From NCBI GenBank assembly GCA_018883325.1, contig VEQH01000001.1, forward strand, positions 1 to 64,000: a stretch of DNA of 64,000 bases, written 5' to 3'. A program made the position numbers and the translations under genes. This DNA is from Flavobacteriales bacterium (GTDB lineage Bacteria > Bacteroidota > Bacteroidia > Flavobacteriales_D > Crocinitomicaceae). Position 1 is the first letter of the stretch. Every line of letters starts with the position of its first letter. The notes beneath the pieces were generated by a model, which saw only the letters and a list, made by a program, of their open reading frames with translations, did no database searches and was not told the origin of the DNA. Positions 1 to 8,891 of the stretch are shown one piece after another.

Positions 1-1
1 A

Positions 2-139
2 TTGTTCTTATTGGGAAGTGTGGCTATGAATCGAAAAGAATATAATGGTGCGATTTATCAATTCTCATATGAACAAAAATTATTTCATAAATTTGATGTG
101 GAAAATCAAAATTCGGAGGAAGCAGCTTCTATTATTTAG
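2..139 (+). CDS. 3' end of an unidentified gene (partial)
   Basis: An open frame enters from the left edge and ends at TAG 137-139, giving the last 45 residues of a protein. The visible part starts with a short hydrophobic stretch (LFLLGSVAM) and ends in an acidic, Ser/Ala-rich tail (NSEEAASII). The piece is too short to assign a family. It is followed by about 185 bases without a gene before the convergent tRNA. Confidence 0.5.
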   Translation: MFLLGSVAMNRKEYNGAIYQFSYEQKLFHKFDVENQNSEEAASII

Positions 140-204
140 GGCTGTTTCCAAAGAAAATTTAATCAAAATTGATTAAGCTTTACACACTTTTTTGAACACT
201 ACCA

Positions 205-253
205 GAAAATTAATCCTATTCAATTATTTACCCCCAACTTTTTGCTTTGATCC
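205..253 (+). repeat. Dispersed intergenic repeat, copy 1
   Basis: This 49-bp segment begins GAAAATTAATCC and ends near GATCC. It is about 85% identical by eye to 9349-9397, which lies in another gene-free spacer. A second shared motif (AAAAATTGAGC, then TAAAAAA and GG) lies just downstream here at about 275-300 and again at about 8940-8960. No coding potential is visible. Confidence 0.5.
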
Positions 254-327
254 CAAAAATCTCAATTAAATCAAACGGAAAAATTGAGCATAAAAAAAGG
301 CCGAAATAAATCGACCTTTAAAACTGG

Positions 328-402
328 GGAGGGAGACGGGTCTCGAACCCGCGACCTCCGGAACCACAATCCGGCGCTCTAACCAACTGAGCTACAACCT
401 CC
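328..402 (-). tRNA. tRNA-His (GTG anticodon)
   Basis: On the minus strand the segment folds as a cloverleaf: D-arm GCTC/GAGC, anticodon stem CCGGA/TCCGG around loop TTGTGGT (anticodon GTG, His), and T-arm CGGG-TTCGAGA-CCCG. An extra 5' G opposite discriminator C73 is the known tRNA-His identity feature. CCA is encoded at 325-327. The acceptor stem read this way has two internal mismatches (T5-C68 and T6-T67), which is unusual. A TAnnTTTG promoter lies 15 bp upstream. Confidence 0.9.
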
Positions 403-416
403 ATTTTTGGTGGGTG

Positions 417-450
417 CAAATATAATAAAATCTTATTTAATTCTAACAAA
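417..450 (-). promoter_or_regulatory. Promoter of tRNA-His
   Basis: The minus strand reads TATATTTG at 424-417, matching the Bacteroidota -7 consensus TAnnTTTG, with TTTG at 450-447 as a possible -33 box. The spacer is 22 bp, slightly long. Transcription would start a few bases before the tRNA 5' end. Confidence 0.5.
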
Positions 451-460
451 GATTTTTATT

Positions 461-500
461 CAATCAAAAAAAAACTGCCACAATTGCTTGTGACAGTTTT
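461..500 (-). terminator. Rho-independent terminator of hppD
   Basis: An inverted repeat pairs 471-483 with 488-500 (AAAACTG arms, one mismatch). On the minus strand it is followed by a run of about nine T. It lies about 33 bp after the hppD stop codon. Confidence 0.75.
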
Positions 501-532
501 CAATTATTTGAATAATAGGAAATTATAACGCT

Positions 533-1711
533 TTATAAAGTTCCTCTTTTTTCTTGTTCTCTTTCGATTGATTCAAAAAGTGCTTTAAAGTTTCCTGCTC
601 CAAAACCTTTTGCGCCCATTCGTTGAATTATTTCATAGAATAAAGTTGGACGATCTTCAACAGGTTTGGTGAAAATTTGTAACAAATACCCTTCTTCGTC
701 AGCGTCAATCATAATCGATAAGCTTTGAAGAACTTTCAAATCTTCTTTCATCATTTCCATGTGAACACCAAGTCGAGCTGGAATTTCATCGTAATACGCT
801 TGTGGTGGCGCAGATAAAAACTCAACTCCTCTTGCTCTCAATTGTCGAACTGTGCTGATGATATCATCCGTTGCAACAGCGATATGTTGAGCTCCTGGCC
901 CTTCGTAAAAATCAATATACTCTTCAATTTGAGAGCGTTTTTTACCAACAGCAGGTTCGTTGATTGGGAATTTAATTCTTCCATTTCCGTTTGACATTAC
1001 TTTTGACATCAAGGCAGAATATTCTGTATGAATTTGTTTATCGTCGAAAGAAAGGAAGTTTACAAATCCCATTACATCTTCGTACCATTTTACCCATGTA
1101 TTCATTTCTCCCCAACCTACATTACCAACCATGTGATCGATAAATTTTAAACCAACAGGCTCAGGATTGTAGTCAGATTCCCATTTTTGAAATCCTGGAA
1201 GGAAAGTGCCATTGTAGTTTTTGCGTTCTACAAAAACGTGGACAGTTTCACCATACGTGTAAATTCCAGAACGAACAACTTCTCCGTGTTCATCTTTTTC
1301 AAGCGTCGGCTCCATGTAAGAAACAGCGCCTCTCTTCGTTGTTTCTTCCCAAGCTGAAGTAGCATCTTCTACCCAAAGTGCGATAACTTTCACTCCATCG
1401 CCGTGTTTTTTAACGTGCTCACCAATTGGTGAATCGCTTCTTAACGCAGTTGTTAAAACCAATTTGATTTTATCTTGCTTAACGACATAAGAAACGCGAT
1501 CTTTCATACCAGTTTCCAAACCTGCATACGCAAACGATTGAAAACCAAAGGCCGTTTTGTAATAATGAGCTGCTTGTTTAGCATTTCCAACGTAAAATTC
1601 TACGTAATCTGTTCCCAATAATGGAAGGAAATCTTGTGCGCCTTCAAAGATTTTTTCTAATCCGTATTCGACGTTTTTAACTTCTTTTTTTGTTGTGTTT
1701 TCTGATGACAT
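533..1711 (-). CDS. hppD: 4-hydroxyphenylpyruvate dioxygenase
   Basis: This Fe(II) dioxygenase converts 4-hydroxyphenylpyruvate to homogentisate in tyrosine degradation. The 392-residue protein has the expected two vicinal-oxygen-chelate halves. The probable iron ligands are visible: His193 (KFIDHMVGNV), His276 (GPGAQHIAV) and Glu360 (LFYEIIQR). The C-terminal signature LLQIFTKPVEDRPTLFYE is intact. It lies 86 bp downstream of hmgA on the same strand, so the two probably form a tyrosine/homogentisate operon. A strong terminator follows. The start is ATG at 1711, immediately after a 7-bp-period array. Confidence 0.97.
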   Translation of the reverse strand: MSSENTTKKEVKNVEYGLEKIFEGAQDFLPLLGTDYVEFYVGNAKQAAHYYKTAFGFQSFAYAGLETGMKDRVSYVVKQDKIKLVLTTALRSDSPIGEHVKKHGDGVKVIALWVEDATSAWEETTKRGAVSYMEPTLEKDEHGEVVRSGIYTYGETVHVFVERKNYNGTFLPGFQKWESDYNPEPVGLKFIDHMVGNVGWGEMNTWVKWYEDVMGFVNFLSFDDKQIHTEYSALMSKVMSNGNGRIKFPINEPAVGKKRSQIEEYIDFYEGPGAQHIAVATDDIISTVRQLRARGVEFLSAPPQAYYDEIPARLGVHMEMMKEDLKVLQSLSIMIDADEEGYLLQIFTKPVEDRPTLFYEIIQRMGAKGFGAGNFKALFESIEREQEKRGTL

Positions 1712-1760
1712 CTTTTTAATGTTTAATTTTTAATTTTTAATGCTTAATGTTGAATGAATC
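1712..1760. repeat. Heptad array between hmgA and hppD
   Basis: Seven consecutive 7-mers run in one phase: CTTTTTA, ATGTTTA, ATTTTTA, ATTTTTA, ATGCTTA, ATGTTGA, ATGAATC. The array abuts the hppD start codon and fills most of the intercistronic gap. Confidence 0.6.
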
Positions 1761-1797
1761 ATAATTCAACATTAATAATTCAAAATTCAATATTGAT

Positions 1798-2955
1798 TTA
1801 ATGAATCCAAGACTTTTCATAACCTTCTAATTCAATTCCTAAAGCCGATTTTGTAACTTTTAAAGGCTTAAAGGTATCAATCATAACGGCTAATTCCAAA
1901 GTTTCTTTTTTTCCGATGCTTCTTTCGTAAGCTCCCGGGTGCGGACCATGCGGAATTCCAGCTGGATGTAAAGTGATTTGTCCGTGTTCGATATTGTTGC
2001 GACTCATAAAATCACCATCAACGTAATAAAGAACTTCATCTGAATCAATATTGCTATGATTGTAAGGTGCTGGAATTGCATCTGGGTGATAGTCGTATAA
2101 ACGAGGTACAAAAGAGCAAATTACGAATGCTGAAGTCTCAAATGTTTGGTGAATTGGAGGAGGCAAATGCACGCGACCAGTAATTGGTTCAAAATCATGA
2201 ATTGAAAACGCATACGGATAATTATACCCATCCCATCCAACCACATTAAATGGATGATGTGCATAGACATAATCATAAAGAACGTCCTGTTTTTTGATTT
2301 TGATTAAAAATTCGCCAACTTCATTGTGTGTTTCCAATTCCAGCGGTGGACGCATATCTCGCTCACAATAAGGTGAATGTTCTAAAAGTTGACCAAACCA
2401 ATTGCGGTATCTTTTCGGTGTAAATACAGGGTGAAAAGATTGAATGATTAATAAACGGTTATCATCGTTTTCAAATTCCAATTGGTAAATCATGCCACGT
2501 GGAATCACCAAGTAATCTCCATAAGCGAAATCGATATTTCCAAGTTGTGTTCTTAATTTTCCTTTTCCGCGGTGAATAAAAATCACTTCGTCAGCGTCTG
2601 CATTTTTGTAGAAATAGTCCTTCATTGATGCTTGCGGCGCTGCCAATTCAATGTAAACATCGCTATTTACCAAAACTGGATTTCTACTTTCAATGTAATC
2701 TTTGCTTGGCGTAATTTTATAGCCTTTAAAACTCCTTGGCAACATATTTCGCTCCACTGCAATTTCTGGTGCAATGTCTATTTGTCCTCTTACTTCTTTT
2801 ATTACAGTTGGAGGTTGGATGTGATACATCAAAGTTGACATGCCATCAAAACCGGCAGTACCAAAAAGCTGCTCGTGATACAATTCACCATTTTCTTGTC
2901 TGAAAACAGTGTGGCGTTTATGTGGGATTTTCCCTAATTTTTGATAAAAAGGCAT
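1798..2955 (-). CDS. hmgA: Homogentisate 1,2-dioxygenase
   Basis: This enzyme opens the homogentisate ring to maleylacetoacetate, the step after HppD. The 385-residue cupin-type protein has the conserved core around residues 230-340, including GWDGYNYPYAF, the ligand region HLPPPIHQTFE, and the C-terminal PHGPHPG motif. The length suits the shorter Bacteroidota form of the family. The start is ATG at 2955. hppD follows on the same strand. A fumarylacetoacetate hydrolase-family gene that could act further down the pathway is at 54.8 kb, not adjacent. Confidence 0.93.
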   Translation of the reverse strand: MPFYQKLGKIPHKRHTVFRQENGELYHEQLFGTAGFDGMSTLMYHIQPPTVIKEVRGQIDIAPEIAVERNMLPRSFKGYKITPSKDYIESRNPVLVNSDVYIELAAPQASMKDYFYKNADADEVIFIHRGKGKLRTQLGNIDFAYGDYLVIPRGMIYQLEFENDDNRLLIIQSFHPVFTPKRYRNWFGQLLEHSPYCERDMRPPLELETHNEVGEFLIKIKKQDVLYDYVYAHHPFNVVGWDGYNYPYAFSIHDFEPITGRVHLPPPIHQTFETSAFVICSFVPRLYDYHPDAIPAPYNHSNIDSDEVLYYVDGDFMSRNNIEHGQITLHPAGIPHGPHPGAYERSIGKKETLELAVMIDTFKPLKVTKSALGIELEGYEKSWIH

Positions 2956-3072
2956 AGTTTAAAATTTTAAAAATTGAATAAGAAGTTGATTCCAGAAAAC
3001 AAAAGTCATTCTGGATTCCTTTTTAACTTGTTCTTAAAGAGTTCGTTTAGTTTTGACATCTTGATATTAGGG

Positions 3073-3080
3073 CAAATATA
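3073..3080 (-). promoter_or_regulatory. Probable -7 box for hmgA-hppD
   Basis: The minus strand reads TATATTTG, a match to TAnnTTTG, about 118 bp upstream of the hmgA start. A convincing -33 TTTG is not visible at normal spacing. Confidence 0.35.
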
Positions 3081-3173
3081 TCATTTAAGCTTTTCTCAAT
3101 TTATGACGAAAATCAGCTTTTAAAAAACCCATCATTTTTGTTTTCAATACTGATTATGGTTGATTTATTGTAG

Positions 3174-3181
3174 TAAATTTG
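3174..3181 (+). promoter_or_regulatory. Probable -7 box for the threonine dehydrogenase gene
   Basis: TAAATTTG matches TAnnTTTG and lies 19 bp before the ATG at 3201, which implies a short leader of about 12 nt. The -33 region is unclear. Confidence 0.45.
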
Positions 3182-3200
3182 TGTTCATTCAATCAAGAAA

Positions 3201-4157
3201 ATGTCAAAAATACTCGTAATTGGTGCAGGTGGTCAAATTGGTACTGAGCTTGTTCTTGCACTCAGAAAATTGAAGGGAAATCAAGCTGTAATTGCTGCAG
3301 ATGTTAAAGATACTTGCCCTTCATTATTAGCCGAAGGTCCTTATGTGAAAATGGATATTTTAGACCGTGAATTGGTCAGAGGTTACATTATCAATAACGC
3401 AATTACTGAGGTTTATTTATTGGCAGCTTTACTTTCTGCAACTGCTGAAAAAAATCCAGATTTTGCTTGGAAGCTCAACATGGAAGGTTTGTTTACGATT
3501 TTGGATTTAGCGAAAGAAGGACACCTTTCTAAAATCTTTTGGCCAAGTTCTATCGCTGTTTTTGGACCAACTACACCAATGGACAACACGCCTCAACATA
3601 CGATTATGGAACCTTCAACTGTTTATGGAATTTCCAAACAAGCAGGCGAAAGATGGTGCGAATATTATTTCAATAAATTCAGTGTTGACGTGAGAAGTAT
3701 TCGCTATCCTGGTTTGATTTCTTACAAAAGTTTGCCAGGCGGTGGCACAACAGATTACGCGGTTGATATTTTCTACAAAGCAAAAGCGAGAGAGAAATTT
3801 ACTTGCTTCCTGAAAGAAGATACCGCTTTACCAATGATGTTTATGGACGATGCAATCAACGCAACGATTCAGTTGATGGAAGCGCCTTCCGAGAATGTAA
3901 AAATTCGTTCAGCTTATAATTTGGGTGGAATTAGTTTTACACCTAAAACAATTTCAGCGGCAATTAAAAAGGTGATGCCTGATTTTGAAATTGTTTATCA
4001 ACCTGATTTTAGACAAGCAATTGCTGATTCGTGGCCAAATTCAATTGACGATTCTTACGCAGAAAAAGATTGGGGTTGGAAACATCAATTTGATTTAGAC
4101 GCAATGGTGAAAGTGATGTTGGAAAATGTTAATGTTGAGCTAGTCGCAGCAAAGTAA
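3201..4157 (+). CDS. tdh: L-threonine 3-dehydrogenase, SDR (epimerase-like) type
   Basis: The protein is predicted to oxidise L-threonine to 2-amino-3-ketobutyrate with NAD+. It is a 318-residue extended short-chain dehydrogenase: the N-terminal Rossmann motif is GAGGQIG (8-14), the catalytic pair is Tyr142/Lys146 in VYGISKQAG, and RYPGLISYKS followed by PGGGTTDYAVDIF matches the SDR-type bacterial threonine dehydrogenases known from Flavobacterium. The start ATG at 3201 gives the expected N-terminus. A general NAD-dependent epimerase is the alternative, but the substrate-loop motifs favour threonine dehydrogenase. Confidence 0.87.
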   Translation: MSKILVIGAGGQIGTELVLALRKLKGNQAVIAADVKDTCPSLLAEGPYVKMDILDRELVRGYIINNAITEVYLLAALLSATAEKNPDFAWKLNMEGLFTILDLAKEGHLSKIFWPSSIAVFGPTTPMDNTPQHTIMEPSTVYGISKQAGERWCEYYFNKFSVDVRSIRYPGLISYKSLPGGGTTDYAVDIFYKAKAREKFTCFLKEDTALPMMFMDDAINATIQLMEAPSENVKIRSAYNLGGISFTPKTISAAIKKVMPDFEIVYQPDFRQAIADSWPNSIDDSYAEKDWGWKHQFDLDAMVKVMLENVNVELVAAK

Positions 4158-4248
4158 ATCTTGTTACTAAAAAGCGTAAATTAAGTACACGCAATTATTG
4201 CGATAGCTACTTTTAAAACGCCTTTAAAGTCTGTAAGTCGATTTCCTT

Positions 4249-4256
4249 TATCTTTG
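4249..4256 (+). promoter_or_regulatory. Probable -7 box for the Sua5 gene
   Basis: TATCTTTG, a perfect TAnnTTTG match, lies 18 bp before the ATG at 4275. Confidence 0.45.
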
Positions 4257-4274
4257 TTCAAAATAAATTACTGA

Positions 4275-5240
4275 ATGGAAACTGTCGTTGGTATTGACTG
4301 CAATCAAGCACGTCTTTTGTTGGAAAAAGGTGAAGTTGTTGCAATTCCGACAGAAACAGTTTACGGTTTAGCCGCAAATGGTTTGAATGAATCCGCAGTT
4401 CAAAAGATATTTCAAGCAAAAGGTCGACCTTTAAGTAATCCACTCATTTTACATTTTAGTTCAAAAGAATCAACCAAGCCTTACGTTTTGGAATTTCCTC
4501 CAATTTTAGAAAAACTTGCTGACAACTTTTGGCCTGGACCATTGACTTTGTTACTGAAAAAAACACAATTAGTTCCTGCAATTATCACCTCAGGCTTAGA
4601 CCGTGTGGGCGTTCGAGTTCCTGCGCAACCATTGGTTCAAACCCTACTTCAAAGTGTAGATTTTCCATTGGCTGCTCCGAGTGCCAACCTCTATGGAATG
4701 ATCAGTCCAACGCAAGCGAGTCACGTTTACAAGCAATTAAATGGTAAAATACCTTACATTTTAGATGGCGGTGCATGTGAAAATGGCATTGAATCTACGA
4801 TTGTTGGTTTGGAAAATGACCAAGTTGTCGTTTACCGTTTGGGAGGTGTTTCCATGGAACAAGTAGCATCGATCATTGGCTACATGCCCGAATTGAAAAA
4901 TCATTCAGAAAATCAACCGCTGACAAGTGGAATGGTTAAACACCATTATGCGCCAAACACTCCTTTTACTTATTTGGAAAAAACGTTTGTTTTTCAAGAA
5001 GATAAGAATGACGGTTTTATACTTTTAAAAGACAATCGACCAGAAATTCCAGCGGAGCAAAAATATATTCTTAGCGAGAAAGGCGATTTAAAAGAAGCCG
5101 CTCAAAATTTATACGCAGCAATGCATTTCATGGACCAAAAGCACTTTTCAAAATTGTACATTGAACGATTTGAAGAAATTGGCTTAGGAACTTCGATGAA
5201 CGATCGCTTAAACCGTGCGACGAAAAAGTTTGAAGGCTAA
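4275..5240 (+). CDS. tsaC: L-threonylcarbamoyladenylate synthase (Sua5 type)
   Basis: It makes threonylcarbamoyl-AMP from threonine, bicarbonate and ATP for the t6A37 modification of ANN-decoding tRNAs. The 321 residues contain a YrdC domain (about 5-190), with the nucleotide-binding signature PTETVYGLAANG near the N-terminus, VGVRVPAQPL and SAPSAN-like APSANLYG, followed by a linker and a C-terminal Sua5 domain beginning near SGMVKHHYAPNTPF. The extra domain marks it as Sua5 rather than the short TsaC form. Its upstream neighbour, a threonine dehydrogenase, may be coincidental. Confidence 0.92.
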   Translation: METVVGIDCNQARLLLEKGEVVAIPTETVYGLAANGLNESAVQKIFQAKGRPLSNPLILHFSSKESTKPYVLEFPPILEKLADNFWPGPLTLLLKKTQLVPAIITSGLDRVGVRVPAQPLVQTLLQSVDFPLAAPSANLYGMISPTQASHVYKQLNGKIPYILDGGACENGIESTIVGLENDQVVVYRLGGVSMEQVASIIGYMPELKNHSENQPLTSGMVKHHYAPNTPFTYLEKTFVFQEDKNDGFILLKDNRPEIPAEQKYILSEKGDLKEAAQNLYAAMHFMDQKHFSKLYIERFEEIGLGTSMNDRLNRATKKFEG

Positions 5241-5269
5241 AATCTTCAATCGATTTCAAAAACAGCAAA

Positions 5270-5277
5270 TAAATTTG
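5270..5277 (+). promoter_or_regulatory. Possible -7 box for the vWA gene
   Basis: TAAATTTG matches TAnnTTTG, 47 bp before the ATG at 5325. No clear -33 box is seen. Confidence 0.35.
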
Positions 5278-5324
5278 AACCAAATTCAATTGAGGATGTA
5301 CGCTTGTTTTTAAAAACTTGTGTC

Positions 5325-6437
5325 ATGAAAAATTTATTGCTTTCCCTTATTTGTCTTTTTGTTGCTAATCCCGTAATGATAGGACAAATTGCTTCGCCAC
5401 GAAAAATTCAGTTGGTGATTTTATTCGATACGTCAAACAGTATGGATGGACTTATCGACCAAGCGAAATCTAGAATTTGGTCGATTGTAAATGAAACAAC
5501 GGGCTTACGTCACAATGGAATGATTCCAACTTTAGAAATTGCCGTTTATGACTATGGAAACTCGAGTATTTCAGCCGAAAAAAAATTCATTCGTCAACAA
5601 ACGGCCTTCACAACTGATTTGGACTTGATTTCAGGAAAATTGTTTGGTTTGCGAACAAATGGAGGCGATGAATATTGTGGTGCTGTAATTGAACAATCTA
5701 TCAACGATTTGAATTGGTCAAACAATGCTTTAGATTTAAAATTAATCTACATCGCAGGAAATGAGCCATTCAATCAAGGTCCAATCGACTATAAAAAGGC
5801 GTGTGAATTGGCAAGTTCTAAAGGGATTTTCGTGAATACCATTTATTGCGGTAATTACGAACAAGGAATCCGTGAATTTTGGAAAGACGGAGCTGTTTGT
5901 TCTCGCGGCGATTATTTCAATATTAATTCCAACGAACGCGTGGTTCAAATTGCAACACCTTACGACAATCAAATCAATGAGTTGAATTACAAATTGAACG
6001 AAACATACGTGAGTTATGGCAAAAATGGAGCTCAAAAAAAAGAAATGCAAGTTTCTGAAGATCAAAATGCTGTGGGGCAAGGAAGTTTTGTAATTGCAGA
6101 AAGAACAATGGTTAAATCGAAGAGCAATTACAACAATGCAAGTTGGGATTTAGTAGATGCGTCCGCTGCTGATTCAACGACGATTTATAAATTGAAAGAC
6201 GATGAACTTCCCGAAGAATTGCGTGGAAAATCAAAGGAAGAAAAAGAAAAATACCTCGAAGCAAAAACGACTGAACGCAAAATAATTCAAGATGAAATTG
6301 GTAGATTAGGTCAAGAAAGAGAAGCTTACATAAAGGCTGAAAAAGCAAAAGCTAGCGACACAAAAAAAGCGGATGATTTTGGGACAGCACTCTCCAAAAG
6401 TCTAAAAGAAAAAGCAAAAACGATTGGATATGAGTGA
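5325..6437 (+). CDS. Secreted von Willebrand factor A-domain protein
   Basis: A 370-residue protein with an N-terminal signal peptide (MKNLLLSLICLFVANPVMIG, then a Gln/Ile boundary). The vWA domain follows at once: the metal-ion-dependent adhesion motif DTSNSMDG (DxSxS) sits near residue 30, and NGGDEYCG could supply a distal ligand. The C-terminal 100 residues are charged, Lys/Glu-rich and probably coiled-coil. I chose ATG 5325 because the frame upstream opens only with TTG at 5304 and the signal peptide begins at this ATG. Function unknown: such proteins bind ligands or assemble complexes in the periplasm or at the surface. It appears monocistronic. Confidence 0.82.
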   Translation: MKNLLLSLICLFVANPVMIGQIASPRKIQLVILFDTSNSMDGLIDQAKSRIWSIVNETTGLRHNGMIPTLEIAVYDYGNSSISAEKKFIRQQTAFTTDLDLISGKLFGLRTNGGDEYCGAVIEQSINDLNWSNNALDLKLIYIAGNEPFNQGPIDYKKACELASSKGIFVNTIYCGNYEQGIREFWKDGAVCSRGDYFNINSNERVVQIATPYDNQINELNYKLNETYVSYGKNGAQKKEMQVSEDQNAVGQGSFVIAERTMVKSKSNYNNASWDLVDASAADSTTIYKLKDDELPEELRGKSKEEKEKYLEAKTTERKIIQDEIGRLGQEREAYIKAEKAKASDTKKADDFGTALSKSLKEKAKTIGYE

Positions 6438-6731
6438 AATGTGAAGGTGAAATGACAAGCTGGAATTTAATTTTTATGTCATTTCTCTTGAGTTTGAAAT
6501 ATCAAAAAACTATTGAAACCAAACACCAAAAAAGCTGCAATCAATCGCAATTGAAGTAAGGATAAATATGTGTTTCGAGTAGGCAAAATGATTGATTTGG
6601 AAAATAAATATACAGTAAAAAAGACAATTTCACTGAATTTTCCGAACAAAAGTAATTTTAAGAAATGTCCTAAAAACCAAAAAATCTAAGTTTCAACAAA
6701 GTCAGGTCAAAATTCTTTCAACAATGAAAAT
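6438..6731. other. Gene-free spacer between convergent genes
   Basis: 294 bp with no open frame I would defend. It contains an inverted repeat (GAAATGACA 6449-6457 with TGTCATTTC 6477-6485, 19-base loop), which could end the upstream vWA transcript, although no T-run follows. The rest is AT-rich. Confidence 0.4.
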
Positions 6732-8543
6732 TTATCCTTCCATCGATTGTAAAGCAACTAAGTCTGCATACAATCCTTTTTTCTCAATCAATGTTTGATG
6801 TGTTCCCGATTCAAGAATGTCACCATTTTGTAAAACGAGAATGTTATCTGCATTTCTAATAGTTGATAATCGATGTGCGATCACAACAGATGTTCTACCT
6901 TTCATCAATTTATCCAATGCGTCTTGCACCAAACGTTCTGATTCTGAATCTAATGCTGATGTTGCTTCGTCTAAAATCAGAATTTGAGGATTTTTCAAAA
7001 TAGCACGTGCAATCGCAATGCGTTGTTTTTGACCGCCAGATAATTGAATTCCACGGTCACCCACTTCCGTTTGTAATTGCTCTGGAAATGAAGCTATAAA
7101 CTCCCAAGCATTTGCTTTTTTCGCTGCGTCGATAACTTCTTCAACATTTGCCTCCGGTTTTCCGAATCGGATATTTTCTAAAATTGACCCTGAAAATAAA
7201 ATGACGTCCTGCGGCACAATTGCCATGTGTTGACGTAAATGATTCAAGTCGTAATCAGTAATTAATTGATTATCAATTCTAATTTCACCTGAATTGGCAT
7301 GATAAAAATTCAAAAGCAAGTTAGAAATTGTTGATTTTCCAGAACCACTTGGACCTACTAAAGCCAAGGTTTTATTTTTTTCAATTCCAAAACTTACATT
7401 TTTCAGAATTGTCATATCTTTTCGCTGCGGATAAGCAAAACTCACATTTTTAAATTCAATTTCTCCGTGAATAGGTGCTTTACTTGTCCCTGTATTTTCA
7501 GCTTTTTCTGTCTTTTCGTTGATGATATTCATTAAATTTTCGGTTGCACCAATCGACTTTTGAATGCTTGCATACAAATCAGGTAAAGAGCCCACAGAAG
7601 CACCCATCATAATTGTAAACAACACAAATTGATAGAAACCTTCGCTCGATAATTCAGGATTTTTTCCTTGTGTCATCAACATTCCTTGCCAAATAATGAA
7701 AACAATTGCACCAAACAAACAAAAGATGATAAACGAAACAAAAAGTCCACGCCAAACGCCACTTTTCACATTCAAATCGCGTGTTTTTTGCGTTGAATTT
7801 TTAAATCTCGAAAGGGCAAGATATTCATTAGTAAAAGCTTTTACGTTTGTAATTCCAGTCAAGGCTTCTTCAACAATTGAATTTGATTCTGCTGTAAAAT
7901 CCTGCGCTTCTTTACTCAATCGGCGAATGTAACGACCAAAAAACACAGCAATAATTGCCATCACAGGAACGGTAGCCAACATGATTAAAGACAATTTCCA
8001 AGAAATAAATAGCAGGAAGAAAATTCCGCCCACAACAATGATTATTTGTCTGAAAAACTCGGCAATTGTGGTGCGTAAAGTTTCTTGAATTTGAGTAACA
8101 TCCGAAGATAAACGACTTGTCAATTCACCAACTTTGTTGCGATTAAAGAAATCCATTGGCATATAAACCAATTTATCAAAGGCATCATTTCTTAAATCGC
8201 GCAATGCATTTTCGGTCACATTATTAAAAATCACAACGCGAACGAAGGAGAAAAGCGCTTGAAAACCAAATAAGATAAAAAGTGTAAAAGCTACATTATT
8301 GATGTTGGTGGTGGAAATCAGCTCCACGGAATCTTGCATGTTTGAAACATTTGCAGTTCCGAGTAATTTTCCCAATAAGTAAGGAAACACAAGGCCTGCA
8401 GAGGTAGAAAGCACAAGAAAAATCCAACCGATAAAATAAATAAATCCGTAAGGCTTTAAGTAGCGAAAAATTCCCGCAGCCTTTGAATAGCTATCTTTTG
8501 TTAGTTTTACTTTGTCTTCTTTCTTATTTTTAGGTTTAAGCAT
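6732..8543 (-). CDS. ABC exporter, fused membrane and ATPase domains (MsbA/MDR type)
   Basis: A 603-residue half-transporter that would act as a homodimer in the inner membrane. Residues about 40-340 form the six-helix exporter domain. The ATPase follows: Walker A GPSGSGKST near residue 400, signature LSGGQKQRIAIARA near 500, Walker B ILILDEATSALD near 525, and the switch His in VIAHRLST. All key residues are present. The substrate cannot be read from sequence; lipid, lipid A or drug export are all possible. It is convergent with the vWA gene and divergent from rpmH. Confidence 0.93.
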   Translation of the reverse strand: MLKPKNKKEDKVKLTKDSYSKAAGIFRYLKPYGFIYFIGWIFLVLSTSAGLVFPYLLGKLLGTANVSNMQDSVELISTTNINNVAFTLFILFGFQALFSFVRVVIFNNVTENALRDLRNDAFDKLVYMPMDFFNRNKVGELTSRLSSDVTQIQETLRTTIAEFFRQIIIVVGGIFFLLFISWKLSLIMLATVPVMAIIAVFFGRYIRRLSKEAQDFTAESNSIVEEALTGITNVKAFTNEYLALSRFKNSTQKTRDLNVKSGVWRGLFVSFIIFCLFGAIVFIIWQGMLMTQGKNPELSSEGFYQFVLFTIMMGASVGSLPDLYASIQKSIGATENLMNIINEKTEKAENTGTSKAPIHGEIEFKNVSFAYPQRKDMTILKNVSFGIEKNKTLALVGPSGSGKSTISNLLLNFYHANSGEIRIDNQLITDYDLNHLRQHMAIVPQDVILFSGSILENIRFGKPEANVEEVIDAAKKANAWEFIASFPEQLQTEVGDRGIQLSGGQKQRIAIARAILKNPQILILDEATSALDSESERLVQDALDKLMKGRTSVVIAHRLSTIRNADNILVLQNGDILESGTHQTLIEKKGLYADLVALQSMEG

Positions 8544-8563
8544 TGTACGATTTAATTTTGATG

Positions 8564-8571
8564 CAAAAATA
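8564..8571 (-). promoter_or_regulatory. Possible -7 box for the ABC exporter
   Basis: The minus strand reads TATTTTTG (TAnnTTTG) 20 bp upstream of the ATG at 8543. There is no clear -33 partner. Confidence 0.35.
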
Positions 8572-8619
8572 GTTGGTTTATCTTCGATAATGATTTTTTA
8601 AATAATTTTGTTGAAAGAA

Positions 8620-8649
8620 TTTGATATATAGAAAAATGTATTATCTTTG
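8620..8649 (+). promoter_or_regulatory. Promoter of rpmH
   Basis: TTTG at 8620-8623 and TATCTTTG at 8642-8649 fit the Bacteroidota -33/-7 consensus with an 18-bp spacer. Transcription would start about 30 nt before the rpmH ATG. Confidence 0.65.
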
Positions 8650-8686
8650 CACTCCTAATTTTTGATAACATTTACAAGAAATAATC

Positions 8687-8845
8687 ATGAAAAGAACGTT
8701 TCAACCATCGGTAAGAAAGAGAAGAAACAAGCACGGCTTCCGCAGTAGAATGGCTACTAAAAATGGTCGTCGCGTTTTGGCTGCGCGTCGTAGCAAAGGA
8801 AGAAAGAAATTGACTGTTTCTGACGAACCGATGCACAAGCGTTAA
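8687..8845 (+). CDS. rpmH: 50S ribosomal protein L34
   Basis: A 52-residue, strongly basic protein ([18 protein letters not shown] start) with the conserved L34 core [11 protein letters not shown] and RRSKGRKKL. It is part of the large ribosomal subunit. It has its own consensus promoter upstream and a strong intrinsic terminator 19 bp after the stop, so it is probably transcribed alone. The familiar rnpA and dnaA neighbours seen in many other bacteria are absent here. Confidence 0.98.
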   Translation: MKRTFQPSVRKRRNKHGFRSRMATKNGRRVLAARRSKGRKKLTVSDEPMHKR

Positions 8846-8864
8846 GATTCTCTGAGAAAAAATT

Positions 8865-8891
8865 AAGCTCCTTTTTGGGGCTTTTTTTTTT
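8865..8891 (+). terminator. Rho-independent terminator of rpmH
   Basis: Stem AAGCTCC / GGGGCTT (one G-T pair) with a T5 loop, followed directly by a run of T. Confidence 0.85.
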
